A program made the position numbers and the translations under genes. From Hydrogenophaga sp. IBVHS1 (lineage in GTDB: Bacteria; Pseudomonadota; Gammaproteobacteria; Burkholderiales; Burkholderiaceae_C): a DNA stretch of 64,000 bases. The notes under the pieces are model-generated. The model made no database searches. It worked only from the letters and a program-made list of their open reading frames with translations, and was not told where the DNA came from. The stretch is taken from contig NZ_NFUU01000001.1 of NCBI RefSeq assembly GCF_002127265.1, positions 1,736,001-1,800,000 on the forward strand. Direction: 5' to 3'. Of this stretch, positions 17,091 through 25,747 are shown piece after piece (position 1 is the stretch's first letter; each line of letters starts with the position of its first letter).

Positions 17091-18599
17091 TCAAACCGAC
17101 TGGCTCTTTTGCTTCTCTCTGTGGTGGCTGCGCTGCATCAGAAAATAGGCACATGAAATACCAATGATGCAGAAGTAGATGATGGGCACTGCAAGAATGC
17201 TGCTCATGGTAAAAATGATGAATATTACGGCGACAACCGTGGCAAACATGGCTCGCCCCAGAACAAGACCGTCGGTGTCATTGTTCTCAAGGGCCCAACG
17301 CTTGCCTCGCCGTATCGACACAAGTGCTGAGATAAACATGCCCGCAAATAGGAAAAGACCAACAAGCCCAGCATATAGCGCCACCCCTAGATAACTGTTG
17401 ACTACGTCAATGATTCCTTCACCCTGTCGCATCACCTGAAGCTCTGGGGCATTCAGAAAATCTGATGACCCGAACAGGAGATTTCGTTCAACCACCGGAA
17501 TGGCAACCGTCAATAGGCTCGCACGATAGTCGACATTACCTTGTTCCTCATCGCCAACAAATGGGAGCAGGCTGATAAACTGCTGCCCCATTGGGACGAG
17601 TGACAAGGCGAAAAATATGCAAATCGAGATGACCCCACCTTGCACCATGCGTTTTATGGGGTGGGGGCCGACAATTACGAAGACAAACAACAGAAGTAAA
17701 GCACCCACCCAAGGAGCTCTAGCCAAAGACGCGAGCACCCCTAATGACAACAGCAACCAACCCAATCGTCGATTCCTGCGTTCTACGATGCATCTTTGCA
17801 GGTAAAGATATGCCCCTGATGCCACAACGATCACATACCCCAAGGTTATAGACTCGCCAATCGTCGCGCTTGGTCGAACAAACCCCCCCCTCATCTTGTA
17901 GTAGGAAAATGGGTTCAGCCCCAATGCCATAGTTGCGGCATCGTAGAGTCTCCAACTGCGCAGGACTTCAACAGCAGCAAGCACCGATAGCACCAGACCG
18001 CCCAGCACAAGTCCAGCTAGCGCATGGCGGAGTCCATCAGTGTTCTGAATACTTCGACTTGCCACGTAGTAAGGAAGGAAGAGATCAATCCAGAGCATGA
18101 GGGCTGCCCGAGTATCAGCGGTGAAGTTACCACCGCGAAAGGCGAGTACTGCATTTACCAGCAAATAGGCCAAGACCAGCCAATCGACTGGTGACTGAAA
18201 GTACCGGATGGTCGAGCCACGCAATGCCAGGCGCCACGCACAGGGAAGCAGCAGGGCAAGTGCGAGCAATCGATAGTGGTTGAGCTCGAAGAAGTGATCG
18301 AGGATGCCCAGTCCTGGTATTGGGGCCGCAGCAGGCGGCGCAGCCAGAAGCAATAGCAGATACAAACCAAACACGTGTGCTTCTCGTCTGCCTGCCACCA
18401 GCAGCACCATGATCATGATGCCGACGTAGATCCAGAAACTGTGTGCCAGAAACCATGCAAACGTGGTGACATACCAAAGCACGCGCCAGCGTGCAAAAGT
18501 CTGCGGGGAAACAATCTGCACTATCGCCGGACGTACCGACAACCACACCAGACTGCTCACCACAAGCACGACGATAAGCGCGCGTATATGCTCTGGCAC
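17091..18599 (-). CDS. O-antigen ligase/polymerase family protein (Wzy/WaaL-like)
   Basis: Polytopic inner-membrane protein of 502 residues with about 11-12 hydrophobic segments. The large central periplasmic loop and the conserved region RPSATIGESITLGYVIVVASG (about residues 240-260), followed by LARAPWVGALLL, are the Wzy_C-type signature. It would join repeat units into polymer, or transfer the glycan to an acceptor; the two cannot be separated by sequence alone. With flippase, chain-length protein and Wza-like exporter nearby, polymerase is the likelier role. The first in-frame start is GTG at 18599, 66 bp after the kinase gene stop; no strong Shine-Dalgarno is seen, so the start is approximate. 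Confidence 0.86.
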   Translation of the reverse strand: MPEHIRALIVVLVVSSLVWLSVRPAIVQIVSPQTFARWRVLWYVTTFAWFLAHSFWIYVGIMIMVLLVAGRREAHVFGLYLLLLLAAPPAAAPIPGLGILDHFFELNHYRLLALALLLPCAWRLALRGSTIRYFQSPVDWLVLAYLLVNAVLAFRGGNFTADTRAALMLWIDLFLPYYVASRSIQNTDGLRHALAGLVLGGLVLSVLAAVEVLRSWRLYDAATMALGLNPFSYYKMRGGFVRPSATIGESITLGYVIVVASGAYLYLQRCIVERRNRRLGWLLLSLGVLASLARAPWVGALLLLFVFVIVGPHPIKRMVQGGVISICIFFALSLVPMGQQFISLLPFVGDEEQGNVDYRASLLTVAIPVVERNLLFGSSDFLNAPELQVMRQGEGIIDVVNSYLGVALYAGLVGLFLFAGMFISALVSIRRGKRWALENNDTDGLVLGRAMFATVVAVIFIIFTMSSILAVPIIYFCIIGISCAYFLMQRSHHREKQKSQSV

Positions 18600-18665
18600 G
18601 GATTTCTGGCTTCTCTGGTTCAGATTGCGCGGTTATGGGAAGGGGTCTGCGAATTCGGCACCGAA

Positions 18666-19508
18666 TCAATAGTAGGCGTTGCGACTTGGAGCATCGTCTT
18701 TATTGAGGACTACACCCACGAGCTGGAACTTCGAGAGGCGACTCATGGCCTCGTCGATTTCCTTCCGGGTTGATGTCCCATTGCCCACCACCATCAGTAC
18801 GCAGTCAATGCGCGGAAGAATGGCCAGAACATCGTCCACAGCGAGCACCGGCGGCAAATCCACCACCACGATACGGTCTGAGTAATGTTCGCGCAATTCA
18901 CCCATGAGCGCCGCTACCCTGCTCGAGCCAAGCAGCTCGGCGGAATTGGGCATTGACTGCAGGGTGGGCAAAACCACAAACCGCGGTATGCCCGGGTTCA
19001 CCATGGCCTGTTCGACACGAGCGTTTCCGGTCAGTACTTCATTCAGGGAAATTCTTCCGTTCAAGCCGAGCGAGCTGGCCACCCGGGGACGGCGCAGATC
19101 GAAGTCGACCAGCAACGAAGTTCGGTTGGTCTGCTGCGCTATGCCAATCGCCAGATTGATGGCAACCACCGTCTTGCCAGACTCCATCGTGGGCGACGTG
19201 ACTGCCAGAGTCCGCCAGCCGTTCTCGTCCATCTTCTGAAGAACCTGCGTTCTAAGCAAATCGAATGCCCAGGAAACGGGGTGCGATTTCTGGTGTGCCA
19301 CGATACGCTGGCTCTCCAGATGCGCGGGGTCCAGCTCTACCACAGGGGTTTGTCGATAGTGGACATCTGCGTCCGTCCCCGGCAGCGATTCCTGGACTAC
19401 TTCGCTTGCAGGTTTGGCCGCGGTGCGAACAGCAGCCACATGCAGCGGCGGTTGCAGTCCCACGCGCTGTGACTTGGCCTTCTCGACGGCCTCTTTAATG
19501 CGTTCCAT
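18666..19508 (-). CDS. Tyrosine autokinase subunit of the CpsD/CapB type
   Basis: Cytoplasmic P-loop ATPase of 280 residues that acts with a Wzz-like membrane partner to control polysaccharide length and export. Seen: a long unstructured N-terminus (1-75), then FDLLRTQVL (82-90), Walker A SPTMESGKT (105-113), Walker A' LLVDFDLRRP (132-141) and Walker B VVVDLPPVL. The Walker A has SPTMESGKT where the usual consensus is SxxPGEGKS/T, so the glycine before E is replaced by Met. The C-terminal tyrosine cluster expected for autophosphorylation is reduced to the last two residues (AYY). ATG 19508 was chosen because the upstream extension lies inside the chain-length gene. It starts 14 bp after that gene and is clearly co-transcribed with it. 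Confidence 0.85.
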   Translation of the reverse strand: MERIKEAVEKAKSQRVGLQPPLHVAAVRTAAKPASEVVQESLPGTDADVHYRQTPVVELDPAHLESQRIVAHQKSHPVSWAFDLLRTQVLQKMDENGWRTLAVTSPTMESGKTVVAINLAIGIAQQTNRTSLLVDFDLRRPRVASSLGLNGRISLNEVLTGNARVEQAMVNPGIPRFVVLPTLQSMPNSAELLGSSRVAALMGELREHYSDRIVVVDLPPVLAVDDVLAILPRIDCVLMVVGNGTSTRKEIDEAMSRLSKFQLVGVVLNKDDAPSRNAYY

Positions 19509-19522
19509 GGAGCGACCGTTCC

Positions 19523-21121
19523 TCAGTTCAAGCGGGAAGAAACAAAAATCAGCGCATTCTGGAGCGGTATCACCCAAAAATGGACAATCATCAGCACCAC
19601 TACACCTCCCAGCAGCGCCAAGGGCACCGCGCGCTGGCGCCACCTATCTACGGCTTGTGCTTCGGAGCTAATTGATATGTAGGGAATCACGGCCAATGGG
19701 CGCTGATTCACGGCGGCTGCAAGGGCACTGGCACCCCACACACGGGACAGCAGCGTTTCCAGCAACAAGGCCATCGCCAGCGCGGCACCAATCGCAGCAA
19801 TAAACCCAGCAGCCACGATCTTTTTGCGACTGGGCTTGACCGGGTACTCCGGCAATAGGGGCGGCTCCAGCAATGTGAACCGCTCTGCTTGCAGGCCGCC
19901 CTCGAGGTTCTCAACCACCTGGGCTGACAACAACTGTGTCCGCAATTCCTCGTACTTGGCTTTGGCGGCATCGTAGTCGCGCTGCAGCCCCGCCATTTGC
20001 CGTTCCACTTGAGGCGCTCTGAAAGCCTGAGCGCGCTGCTGGCCGATGCTCGCCCGCAAACTCGACTGCTGACTTGCCAGCAAATCCACCCGAGATCTCG
20101 CCGCCTCTACCTGTGCTTCCAGTCGGGAAGCAGCGAGTTCCGCCTGCTCTTTCGCTGCGGTTCTTGATGGCGTCTGAACACGCGGCTCGTTGTTGACAGC
20201 CTGCTCAAGACGCTGAATCCGAAGATTCTGCGACAGGATATCCGGATGCGTATCCGAATAAGTGGCCCGCAATGTCGCCAGCTGGGCACGCGCCCGCTCC
20301 AGTTCCTGTTCGGTCGGGCTCTGCCCGAGTTCTGCTACCGTGCCCGGGGCCATCACACCTCTTCTGGCTGCGGCCAGATCTACTTGCAGCGAGCGCAATT
20401 CGCTCTGCGCCAGCCGGTGGTCACGCTCGACGTTGCGCAGATCGGCCTCCAGGCTTTGCAGCCCACCCAGCGTCACCGCCGAATTTTCTGGCAGCGCGCC
20501 CGCCTGCTGCGACTTGAACACGGCAATCTGAGCCTCCAGCGGCTCCAGTTCTTTACGCACCCTCTCAGCCTCTGCCGTCAGAAACTCGGTAGTGCGTGTG
20601 GCCTGATCCACTCGATCGCGCCGGTTGTTGGAGAGAAACAGATCCGCCAGTTCCTGGGTCACGGCCTGCGCCTTTTCTGGATCTCCGTGTTGAAAAGAAA
20701 GGTTGAATGAAACTGCCGCCGGCCTATTTGTCCATGCATCTCCGCCTCCCATCACGTTCAGCACGATGCTTCTGCGCATGGCCTCAGTGACATCGGTGTC
20801 GGAAAGGCCACCCTCGCCGTCCTTTGAGAACAACTGGTGCTTCTCGGCGACACGCACCAGGTTCTCTCTCGTCATGAGCCTCTGGCGGATAAGGTTCACA
20901 CGGTCCTCCGGCCGCGGTCGGGAAGCGCCGTCCGCTATTGGCACTTGAACTTGCGGGCCTTCGACCAGAATGGTCGCGGTGGATTCGTACACCCTTGGCA
21001 AGACAAAAGCAAACACCACGGATGCCGTCAGAACCAGCCCAAACGCCAAAATCATCACCAGCGCACGTCGCCGCAGGATGGACAGATAGTCATGCAGACT
21101 GAGCTCGTAGTCACCAAACAT
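19523..21121 (-). CDS. Wzz/GumC-type polysaccharide chain-length determinant
   Basis: Inner-membrane co-polymerase/exporter component of 532 residues. Seen: Wzz domain with helix 1 at about 20-45 (ALVMILAFGLVLTASVVFAF); a long periplasmic coiled-coil region (about 160-400, many Glu/Arg/Leu heptads); a GNVR-like block (RAPQVERQMAGLQRDYDAAK) before PEYPVKPSRKK; then helix 2 (VAAGFIAAIGAALAMALLLE). An additional hydrophobic helix near the C-terminus (ALLGGVVVLMIVHFWVIPL) follows. The kinase domain is absent and is encoded by the next gene, the split arrangement known from several exopolysaccharide loci. ATG at 21121, with GAAGG upstream, is preferred over a TTG five codons earlier that would overlap the stop of the barrel gene. 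Confidence 0.9.
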   Translation of the reverse strand: MFGDYELSLHDYLSILRRRALVMILAFGLVLTASVVFAFVLPRVYESTATILVEGPQVQVPIADGASRPRPEDRVNLIRQRLMTRENLVRVAEKHQLFSKDGEGGLSDTDVTEAMRRSIVLNVMGGGDAWTNRPAAVSFNLSFQHGDPEKAQAVTQELADLFLSNNRRDRVDQATRTTEFLTAEAERVRKELEPLEAQIAVFKSQQAGALPENSAVTLGGLQSLEADLRNVERDHRLAQSELRSLQVDLAAARRGVMAPGTVAELGQSPTEQELERARAQLATLRATYSDTHPDILSQNLRIQRLEQAVNNEPRVQTPSRTAAKEQAELAASRLEAQVEAARSRVDLLASQQSSLRASIGQQRAQAFRAPQVERQMAGLQRDYDAAKAKYEELRTQLLSAQVVENLEGGLQAERFTLLEPPLLPEYPVKPSRKKIVAAGFIAAIGAALAMALLLETLLSRVWGASALAAAVNQRPLAVIPYISISSEAQAVDRWRQRAVPLALLGGVVVLMIVHFWVIPLQNALIFVSSRLN

Positions 21122-21132
21122 CGAAATCGCCT

Positions 21133-22239
21133 TCAAAGCTCAGAATACAAATAAATCAGCCCTGCGCGGATTGCCCATCCCCTGCCCGTGGTACCCGTCA
21201 CGCCCCTGAACTTTCGGTCTTCAACGCCCAGCGTCGACGACCACCTTTCACTCAGTTCGTTTTCTAGAGTCAGGCGAGTGAGGTGTCCAACACCACCCGC
21301 GACGCCTCCTGACCGGCTGCGTGTGGTGCTCGCGGATATGCGGGCGCTCTGCGTGAGTTGATAACCCATCACTAGCCCCAGTGCTTCCGTTCTGACGTAG
21401 CTCGCCGCCGTGCCAACCGGTTGCAAGTCCCTGGACCACTCGATCCCCGAGGTCAACTGGCTACCGGTGTAGGTCAGCTGCAGACCGCCCAGAGCAGTCC
21501 GAATGGACGCAGCACCGCTGGCTCGCGCTTGCCCGGCAAAGGCACCGAGTGCCCAATTGGGTGACAGTTCCCCTCGCGTGCCGACGGCCCAGCGAGTCAG
21601 GTTCGATTCTGCCCCTGCGCCCAAAGGCGTCAGGCGGGCGTAGCCCGGTTCGAAGTAATAAGTGGTGCGCTCGCTTTGCGCCCACGATAGCCTGCTGGTC
21701 ATTTCCAGCTCGCGGTAGCCCGCCAGCACAGCCGAGTCGTAGCTGACACGGTTGTTCGCCACATCCAGCCTCAGCTGAGTGCGCTCCGTCAGATCCTTGT
21801 TCCATTGCGCACCTGTCACCACCGTTCGCTCGCGGGCGTCGACTGTTACAAGCCCAAGTTCCTCAAACTGCGTGTTGCGAGTGGCAGCCTCAGCCAGATT
21901 GGCTCGCAGTTCGAGATTCGCGGTGGGCCAGTTGTATGCCCATGTATAGCCCAGACTCGGGTAATTGCGGCTCGCCAGCAACAGGGTATTGCTCGACCGT
22001 TCAAGCACCGCTCCCGCGGAGAACCTGGATCTGATGCGGTCGCTACTCGACACATAGGAGTATTCAGCGGCCGCACGCAGCACCGTGGCGCCGCCAAGAT
22101 TGACGCTAAGCAGTCCAGGATTTTCGATCCGCTCCACCTCCGTCAGGATGCGTACCGAATGCTGCGCTAGTGCACCAGTGGAACTGGCACACATGAGTGC
22201 CCCGGCGCAGAGGAGCGTATTGGCGCTTTTCACTTTCAT
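21133..22239 (-). CDS. Outer-membrane beta-barrel protein of the exopolysaccharide export system
   Basis: A 368-residue exported protein. Signal peptide 1-25 (TLLCAGALMCASSTGALAQ) is followed by alternating polar/hydrophobic strands ending in an aromatic-rich C-terminal strand (WAIRAGLIYLYSEL), which together suggest a barrel of about 14-16 strands. Its position between the Wza-like exporter and the chain-length gene, with ATGA overlap to the exporter stop, argues for a pore or barrel that assists glycan passage through the outer membrane. Known loci of this layout include barrel proteins of the EpsL or similar class; the exact family is not settled here. Confidence 0.72.
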   Translation of the reverse strand: MKVKSANTLLCAGALMCASSTGALAQHSVRILTEVERIENPGLLSVNLGGATVLRAAAEYSYVSSSDRIRSRFSAGAVLERSSNTLLLASRNYPSLGYTWAYNWPTANLELRANLAEAATRNTQFEELGLVTVDARERTVVTGAQWNKDLTERTQLRLDVANNRVSYDSAVLAGYRELEMTSRLSWAQSERTTYYFEPGYARLTPLGAGAESNLTRWAVGTRGELSPNWALGAFAGQARASGAASIRTALGGLQLTYTGSQLTSGIEWSRDLQPVGTAASYVRTEALGLVMGYQLTQSARISASTTRSRSGGVAGGVGHLTRLTLENELSERWSSTLGVEDRKFRGVTGTTGRGWAIRAGLIYLYSEL

Positions 22240-22796
22240 GGCACCAGAATGGTGTCACCGGGGAGGAGCACCACGTTGGTCTCCAGCGAGGCGCCACGCA
22301 TCAAATCGTTATAGCGAACTGGCAACACGGTGGGCCCGCTGCTCGTCTGCCGCAAAACCCGAATCGCATTGGCATCGGCAAACCTGTCCACACCCCCCAC
22401 TTGGCTGAGCACCTGCAAGACAGTCGTCGACGGAGACATGAGTGCCACCAATCCCGGCTCTGCCACTTTGCCCAACACGTAAACCCGGCTTCCGTCGATG
22501 CCGGTCACAGACACGGTCACCACTGCGGCTGGAATGTACTGTTTGATTTTTCCGGCAATGCGCTCTTCCACTTGCTGAGTGGTCAGCCCGGCCACCTCCA
22601 CCCGACCGGCTAGCGGGAAAGTGATGCTGCCATCGGGCAACACTCGCACCTCCATGCGCAGTGCCTCTTCTTTCCAGACGGCGATGGTCAGCGCATCGCC
22701 GTGTCGCAGCTGATAAGGTGCCGCGGCCTGAGCCCAGGCTGCTGCACCAACGAGAGAAAGCCAGAAGAACAGGAAGGACTGCAAAGCGGATTTCAT
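22236..22796 (-). CDS. Wza-like polysaccharide export protein (short form)
   Basis: Periplasmic/outer-membrane exporter of 186 residues with a Poly_export domain (YQLRHGDALTIAVWKEEALRMEV, about 28-50, to near residue 100) and one SLBB domain (RVYVLGKVAEPGLVAL onward). It ends in the VVLLPGDTILVP motif typical of the family. Signal peptide 1-23 is cut near AWA-QAAAP; no lipobox cysteine is present, unlike E. coli Wza. It is half the length of E. coli Wza (about 380 residues) and lacks the C-terminal amphipathic helix that forms the outer-membrane pore, so the barrel protein encoded next to it may supply the pore (inference). ATG 22796 is chosen from the signal peptide. It is the first gene of the minus-strand operon. 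Confidence 0.9.
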   Translation of the reverse strand: MKSALQSFLFFWLSLVGAAAWAQAAAPYQLRHGDALTIAVWKEEALRMEVRVLPDGSITFPLAGRVEVAGLTTQQVEERIAGKIKQYIPAAVVTVSVTGIDGSRVYVLGKVAEPGLVALMSPSTTVLQVLSQVGGVDRFADANAIRVLRQTSSGPTVLPVRYNDLMRGASLETNVVLLPGDTILVP

Positions 22797-23118
22797 GTTC
22801 AAGTTCCCAAAGTGGATGTGGTGCGAATACTCGCCGCCGCCGCAAACTGCTGGAAGACCCGCAATCTGACGACGCATCAGCGGCAGCACGAACGCTCTCG
22901 CTCTGCTGCTTTCGTCAGTGCCAGGGGCATGTCACAATTTGTTGCTACAACATTGATGTTAATCCAAGCGGGCGGGCGCAGGTGTGAACAGATCCACAGT
23001 CCGTCCATGTGTTACCCGCGCTCGGCGCATGAATTCAGGCATCGTAAGTAACTTGCTCTCGCCGACGCCTTGGTGTCGCCCGAGCTTCAAGCATTCCCGC
23101 TCTTAGACTGGAGGCCCA
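22797..23118 (-). other. 322-bp divergent intergenic region with a shared motif
   Basis: Separates the minus-strand export operon from the plus-strand GT2 gene. It holds the second copy of the bipartite motif (22952-22987), close to a small palindrome-like TGTTGCTACAACA (22940-22952). The plus-strand GT2 start has a clear GGAGG Shine-Dalgarno at 23110-23114. No terminator or RNA gene is seen. Confidence 0.55.
22952..22987 (-). promoter_or_regulatory. Copy 2 of the shared bipartite motif, upstream of the Wza-like operon
   Basis: ATTGATGTTAATCCAAGC at 22952-22969, 8-base spacer, then GCAGGTGTGA at 22978-22987, identical in both blocks and spacing to the copy at 16823-16858. It lies 156 bp upstream of the Wza-like start. 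Identity of 28 of 28 bases in the two blocks, while the spacer differs, points to selection for binding and not a recent duplication. Confidence 0.55.
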
Positions 23119-24144
23119 ATGATACGTTTAGAGGTCGGCGTATTCGCGCACAACGAGGCGCGCAACATACTCAAGACACTCACTGGCATGGCGCGACAGG
23201 AAGCCACCGGGCTGGATGTGCGTGTGCTGGTGTTGGCCAACGGCTGTTCGGATGACACCGTGGACCTCGCACGCACCTTCGCTGAACCGCACAATGCCCG
23301 GAGCCTCAACATCCGCATCGAGGTAATCGAACTAGCTGAAGGGGGAAAGTCACGAACCTGGAACAGGTTCGTGCACGAGCTAAGCCGGTCTGATGCCGAC
23401 GTTTTGATGTTTGCCGATGCGGATATAGAACTGCCTGCTTCTGACAGCTTTTTGCGCTTGGTTCGCCAATCGATCTCCAGACCAGAACTCTATGTTGTCA
23501 ATTCGAAGCCGATCAAGGATATTGTTTATCGCCCCTCGGATCTGGGGTTGAAAGACAGAGTCATTGCGATGGGCAGCGGCACGCTGAGTGACTGGAAGAA
23601 GGCCATCTGCGGCCAGCTTTACGTCATGCCGGCGGTTAAAGCCAGGTGTTTTCATGTTCCTATTGGCCTACCTGTGGAGGATGGCTTCATAAGGGCAATG
23701 ATACTGACAGATGTTTTGACAATTGATGAGGATCTTTCTCGAATCGATGGTGATGATGTTTTTCACATTTTTGCTTCGGAAAGATCCATATTGTCCTTGA
23801 TACGCCATCAGACGAGAATCATTATTGGCTCAGCCATCAATTCCGCAATATATGGTTTTCTCAGCGAGATTCCATCAGCTCAGCGGCGCGCTGTGTTGGC
23901 TGATGCTGCTAAAAATGACCAATGGCTTCCCACGGTGATTGAATCCCGCTTGCCACAATGGCCATACGGTTGGATACCCATATACTATTTGATCAAACGC
24001 GTTAGTTTCATTGCCGGTCATCCGCGAAAACTCCTGCAGCCAAGACAGCTTGCGACACTTTTCTTGGGGTTAGGCTTTGATTTTGTCGTGTACGTGAACG
24101 CTCAACTGAAAATGGCAAGGGGTGTGGGCGCCGGGCACTGGTAA
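23119..24144 (+). CDS. Glycosyltransferase family 2
   Basis: A 341-residue GT-A fold transferase. The N-terminal nucleotide-binding part is EVGVFAHNEARNILKTL with VLVLANGCSDDTVDLAR; the DxD-type metal site is MFADADIELP near residues 94-103. C-terminal hydrophobic stretches around IPIYYLIKRVSFIAG and LATLFLGLGFDFVVYV suggest membrane association. GGAGG lies 5 bases before ATG. It opens a three-gene plus-strand group with the membrane protein and a second GT2. GC content drops in the second half, suggesting foreign origin. Donor sugar unknown. Confidence 0.85.
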   Translation: MIRLEVGVFAHNEARNILKTLTGMARQEATGLDVRVLVLANGCSDDTVDLARTFAEPHNARSLNIRIEVIELAEGGKSRTWNRFVHELSRSDADVLMFADADIELPASDSFLRLVRQSISRPELYVVNSKPIKDIVYRPSDLGLKDRVIAMGSGTLSDWKKAICGQLYVMPAVKARCFHVPIGLPVEDGFIRAMILTDVLTIDEDLSRIDGDDVFHIFASERSILSLIRHQTRIIIGSAINSAIYGFLSEIPSAQRRAVLADAAKNDQWLPTVIESRLPQWPYGWIPIYYLIKRVSFIAGHPRKLLQPRQLATLFLGLGFDFVVYVNAQLKMARGVGAGHW

Positions 24145-24175
24145 TCATGCAAATGAGCTCAAAACAAGATAAGGG

Positions 24176-24754
24176 ATGAGTCTGCAAACGAAGGGATGGA
24201 TCGGCAGCTGGGCACCAGGCATGGGCGATCCAACCATCGGTGGCTGGGTGACGGTGGCGCTCTACATTGTTGTTGCTGTGGCATGCCACAAGGTTCTGCG
24301 TCTCGAGCGTCAGAGACGGCTGGTGTCGAGTGACCACGAAAGACTGATATGGCGATTGCTGACGGTCGGGGTGATCTTGCTGGGCATCAACAAGCAGCTT
24401 GACCTCCAGTCCGCAGCAACCGAGCTGGCTCGCATGCTTGCCCATGAATACGGGTGGTATCGCAATCGTCGCCAGTACCAGGAGGCATTCATCGCTGCGT
24501 CTGCGGTGCTGGCTTTGACATCATTAGCTGCACTGGCGGTACTCGCTTGGAATGCGCCCGTACCGACCTTGTGGGCTTGCACAGGCGCAACAGGCTTGAC
24601 CGTGTTTGTTGGTATCAGGGCTGCCTCCTTTCACCACATTGATGAAATGCTGGGTTGGACCCTTGGAGGGTTGCCTTTGAACTGGTTGCTTGAAATGGGC
24701 TCTTTGATGGTGATTGGATGGAGTGCGCGTACAAGGGTGAAAGGACGAACATGA
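24176..24754 (+). CDS. Polytopic membrane protein of unknown function
   Basis: A 192-residue protein with about five hydrophobic segments: GGWVTVALYIVVAVACHKVL, WRLLTVGVILLGINKQL, FIAASAVLALTSLAALAVLAW, LWACTGATGLTVFVGIRAAS and LNWLLEMGSLMVIGW. The charged loops include RRLVSSDHERLIWR and GWYRNRRQYQE. I do not recognise an enzymatic motif. Genes of this type sit next to GT2 enzymes in exopolysaccharide loci, so a role in the same pathway is inferred. The next short frame overlaps its stop by ATGA. Confidence 0.65.
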   Translation: MSLQTKGWIGSWAPGMGDPTIGGWVTVALYIVVAVACHKVLRLERQRRLVSSDHERLIWRLLTVGVILLGINKQLDLQSAATELARMLAHEYGWYRNRRQYQEAFIAASAVLALTSLAALAVLAWNAPVPTLWACTGATGLTVFVGIRAASFHHIDEMLGWTLGGLPLNWLLEMGSLMVIGWSARTRVKGRT

Positions 24755-24843
24755 ACGCGCCTTGCTTCATCGACCTGCTCGGCAAGCCTAAAGATCCACA
24801 CCGCATTGACATCAAGTGTTACGGGCCACTCCCATTTTATTGA
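24751..24843 (+). CDS. Possible 30-residue small protein coupled to the membrane-protein gene
   Basis: ATG at 24751 overlaps the upstream stop (ATGA). AAAGGA lies 5 bases upstream, and the stop at 24841 precedes the next GT2 start by 7 bases. The peptide starts MNAPCFIDLLGKPKDPHRID and ends CYGPLPFY. The DLLGKP start is faintly like an NlpC/P60-type N-terminus, so it may also be a gene scar. Expression is unproven; the spacing on both sides is what makes it plausible. Confidence 0.35.
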   Translation: MNAPCFIDLLGKPKDPHRIDIKCYGPLPFY

Positions 24844-24850
24844 GCGCTTC

Positions 24851-25738
24851 ATGACGCAGACGACCCTTCTTGCATCTCCTTCGCCAGATGCCCTTCGCCG
24901 AGAGCGGGCTGGGCTCACCATCATCGTTCCAGCCAACAACGAAGAGGGCTATCTTGCGGACTGCCTGCGGGCACTCATGGCTTCAGAGCCCACCGACGCA
25001 AGCGTGCAGGTGTTGATCATCGCAAATGCATGTAAGGACAACACCGTAGGCGTGGCGCGCGCATTCGAGACCGCAGCCACTGCCATCGGTTGGGCATATC
25101 AGGTCATCGATCTGGCGCAACCCGGCAAGCTCAATGCGTTGAATGTTGGCGACGATCTGGCCACAGGCGAAATGCGGCTGTATCTCGATGCAGATGTATT
25201 GGTGAGCCCGGGTCTTGTGCGTCAGCTGGTAGCAGAACTGAGCGCCACATCAGCCCCTCGATACGCCAGCGGCAGCGCCCGAATATCGCAAGCCCGTTCC
25301 GTGGTGACGCGCGCGTACTCGCGGTTCTGGCAAATGCTTCCGTTTGCACGAAGCGAGGCCCCTGGGTTCGGGGCGTTCGCCGTGAACGATGCAGGCCGTG
25401 CACGATGGGGCCGATTCCCCAACATCATTTCCGACGACACGTATGTGCGCCTGCTTTTTGCGCCCCATGAACGCAAGGGAGTGCCGGCCACTTACGAATG
25501 GCCAATGGTAGAAGGCTTCAATCACCTGGTGAAAGTAAGACGCCGCCAGGACCAGGGCGTGAAGGAAATCGCGCTCAAGTGGCCTGAACTTCTGCGCAAC
25601 GAGGGAAAGCCAGCCCTTGGGATGGGTAATTTGCTGGGCATGGCACTTCGGGAACCATGGGGCTTCTTCGTTTATGCAGCCGTGGCTTTCGCCGTCCGGA
25701 TGCGGCGACCTTCCGAGCAATGGACGCGCGGTCGCTGA
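24851..25738 (+). CDS. Glycosyltransferase family 2
   Basis: A 295-residue GT-A enzyme from ATG 24851. LTIIVPANNEEGYLADCLRAL (residues 23-43) and VLIIANACKDNTVGVAR form the donor-binding part; MRLYLDADVLVSPG carries the DxD. The frame is open upstream to a TTG at 24806, but that would overlap the small frame ahead, so I prefer the ATG. The C-terminus (LGMALREPWGFFVYAAVAFAVRMRR) is hydrophobic and basic, suggesting membrane contact. It converges with the oxidoreductase-epimerase gene, with 9 bp between the stops and no terminator seen. Confidence 0.86.
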   Translation: MTQTTLLASPSPDALRRERAGLTIIVPANNEEGYLADCLRALMASEPTDASVQVLIIANACKDNTVGVARAFETAATAIGWAYQVIDLAQPGKLNALNVGDDLATGEMRLYLDADVLVSPGLVRQLVAELSATSAPRYASGSARISQARSVVTRAYSRFWQMLPFARSEAPGFGAFAVNDAGRARWGRFPNIISDDTYVRLLFAPHERKGVPATYEWPMVEGFNHLVKVRRRQDQGVKEIALKWPELLRNEGKPALGMGNLLGMALREPWGFFVYAAVAFAVRMRRPSEQWTRGR

Positions 25739-25747
25739 CCAGCAGTA

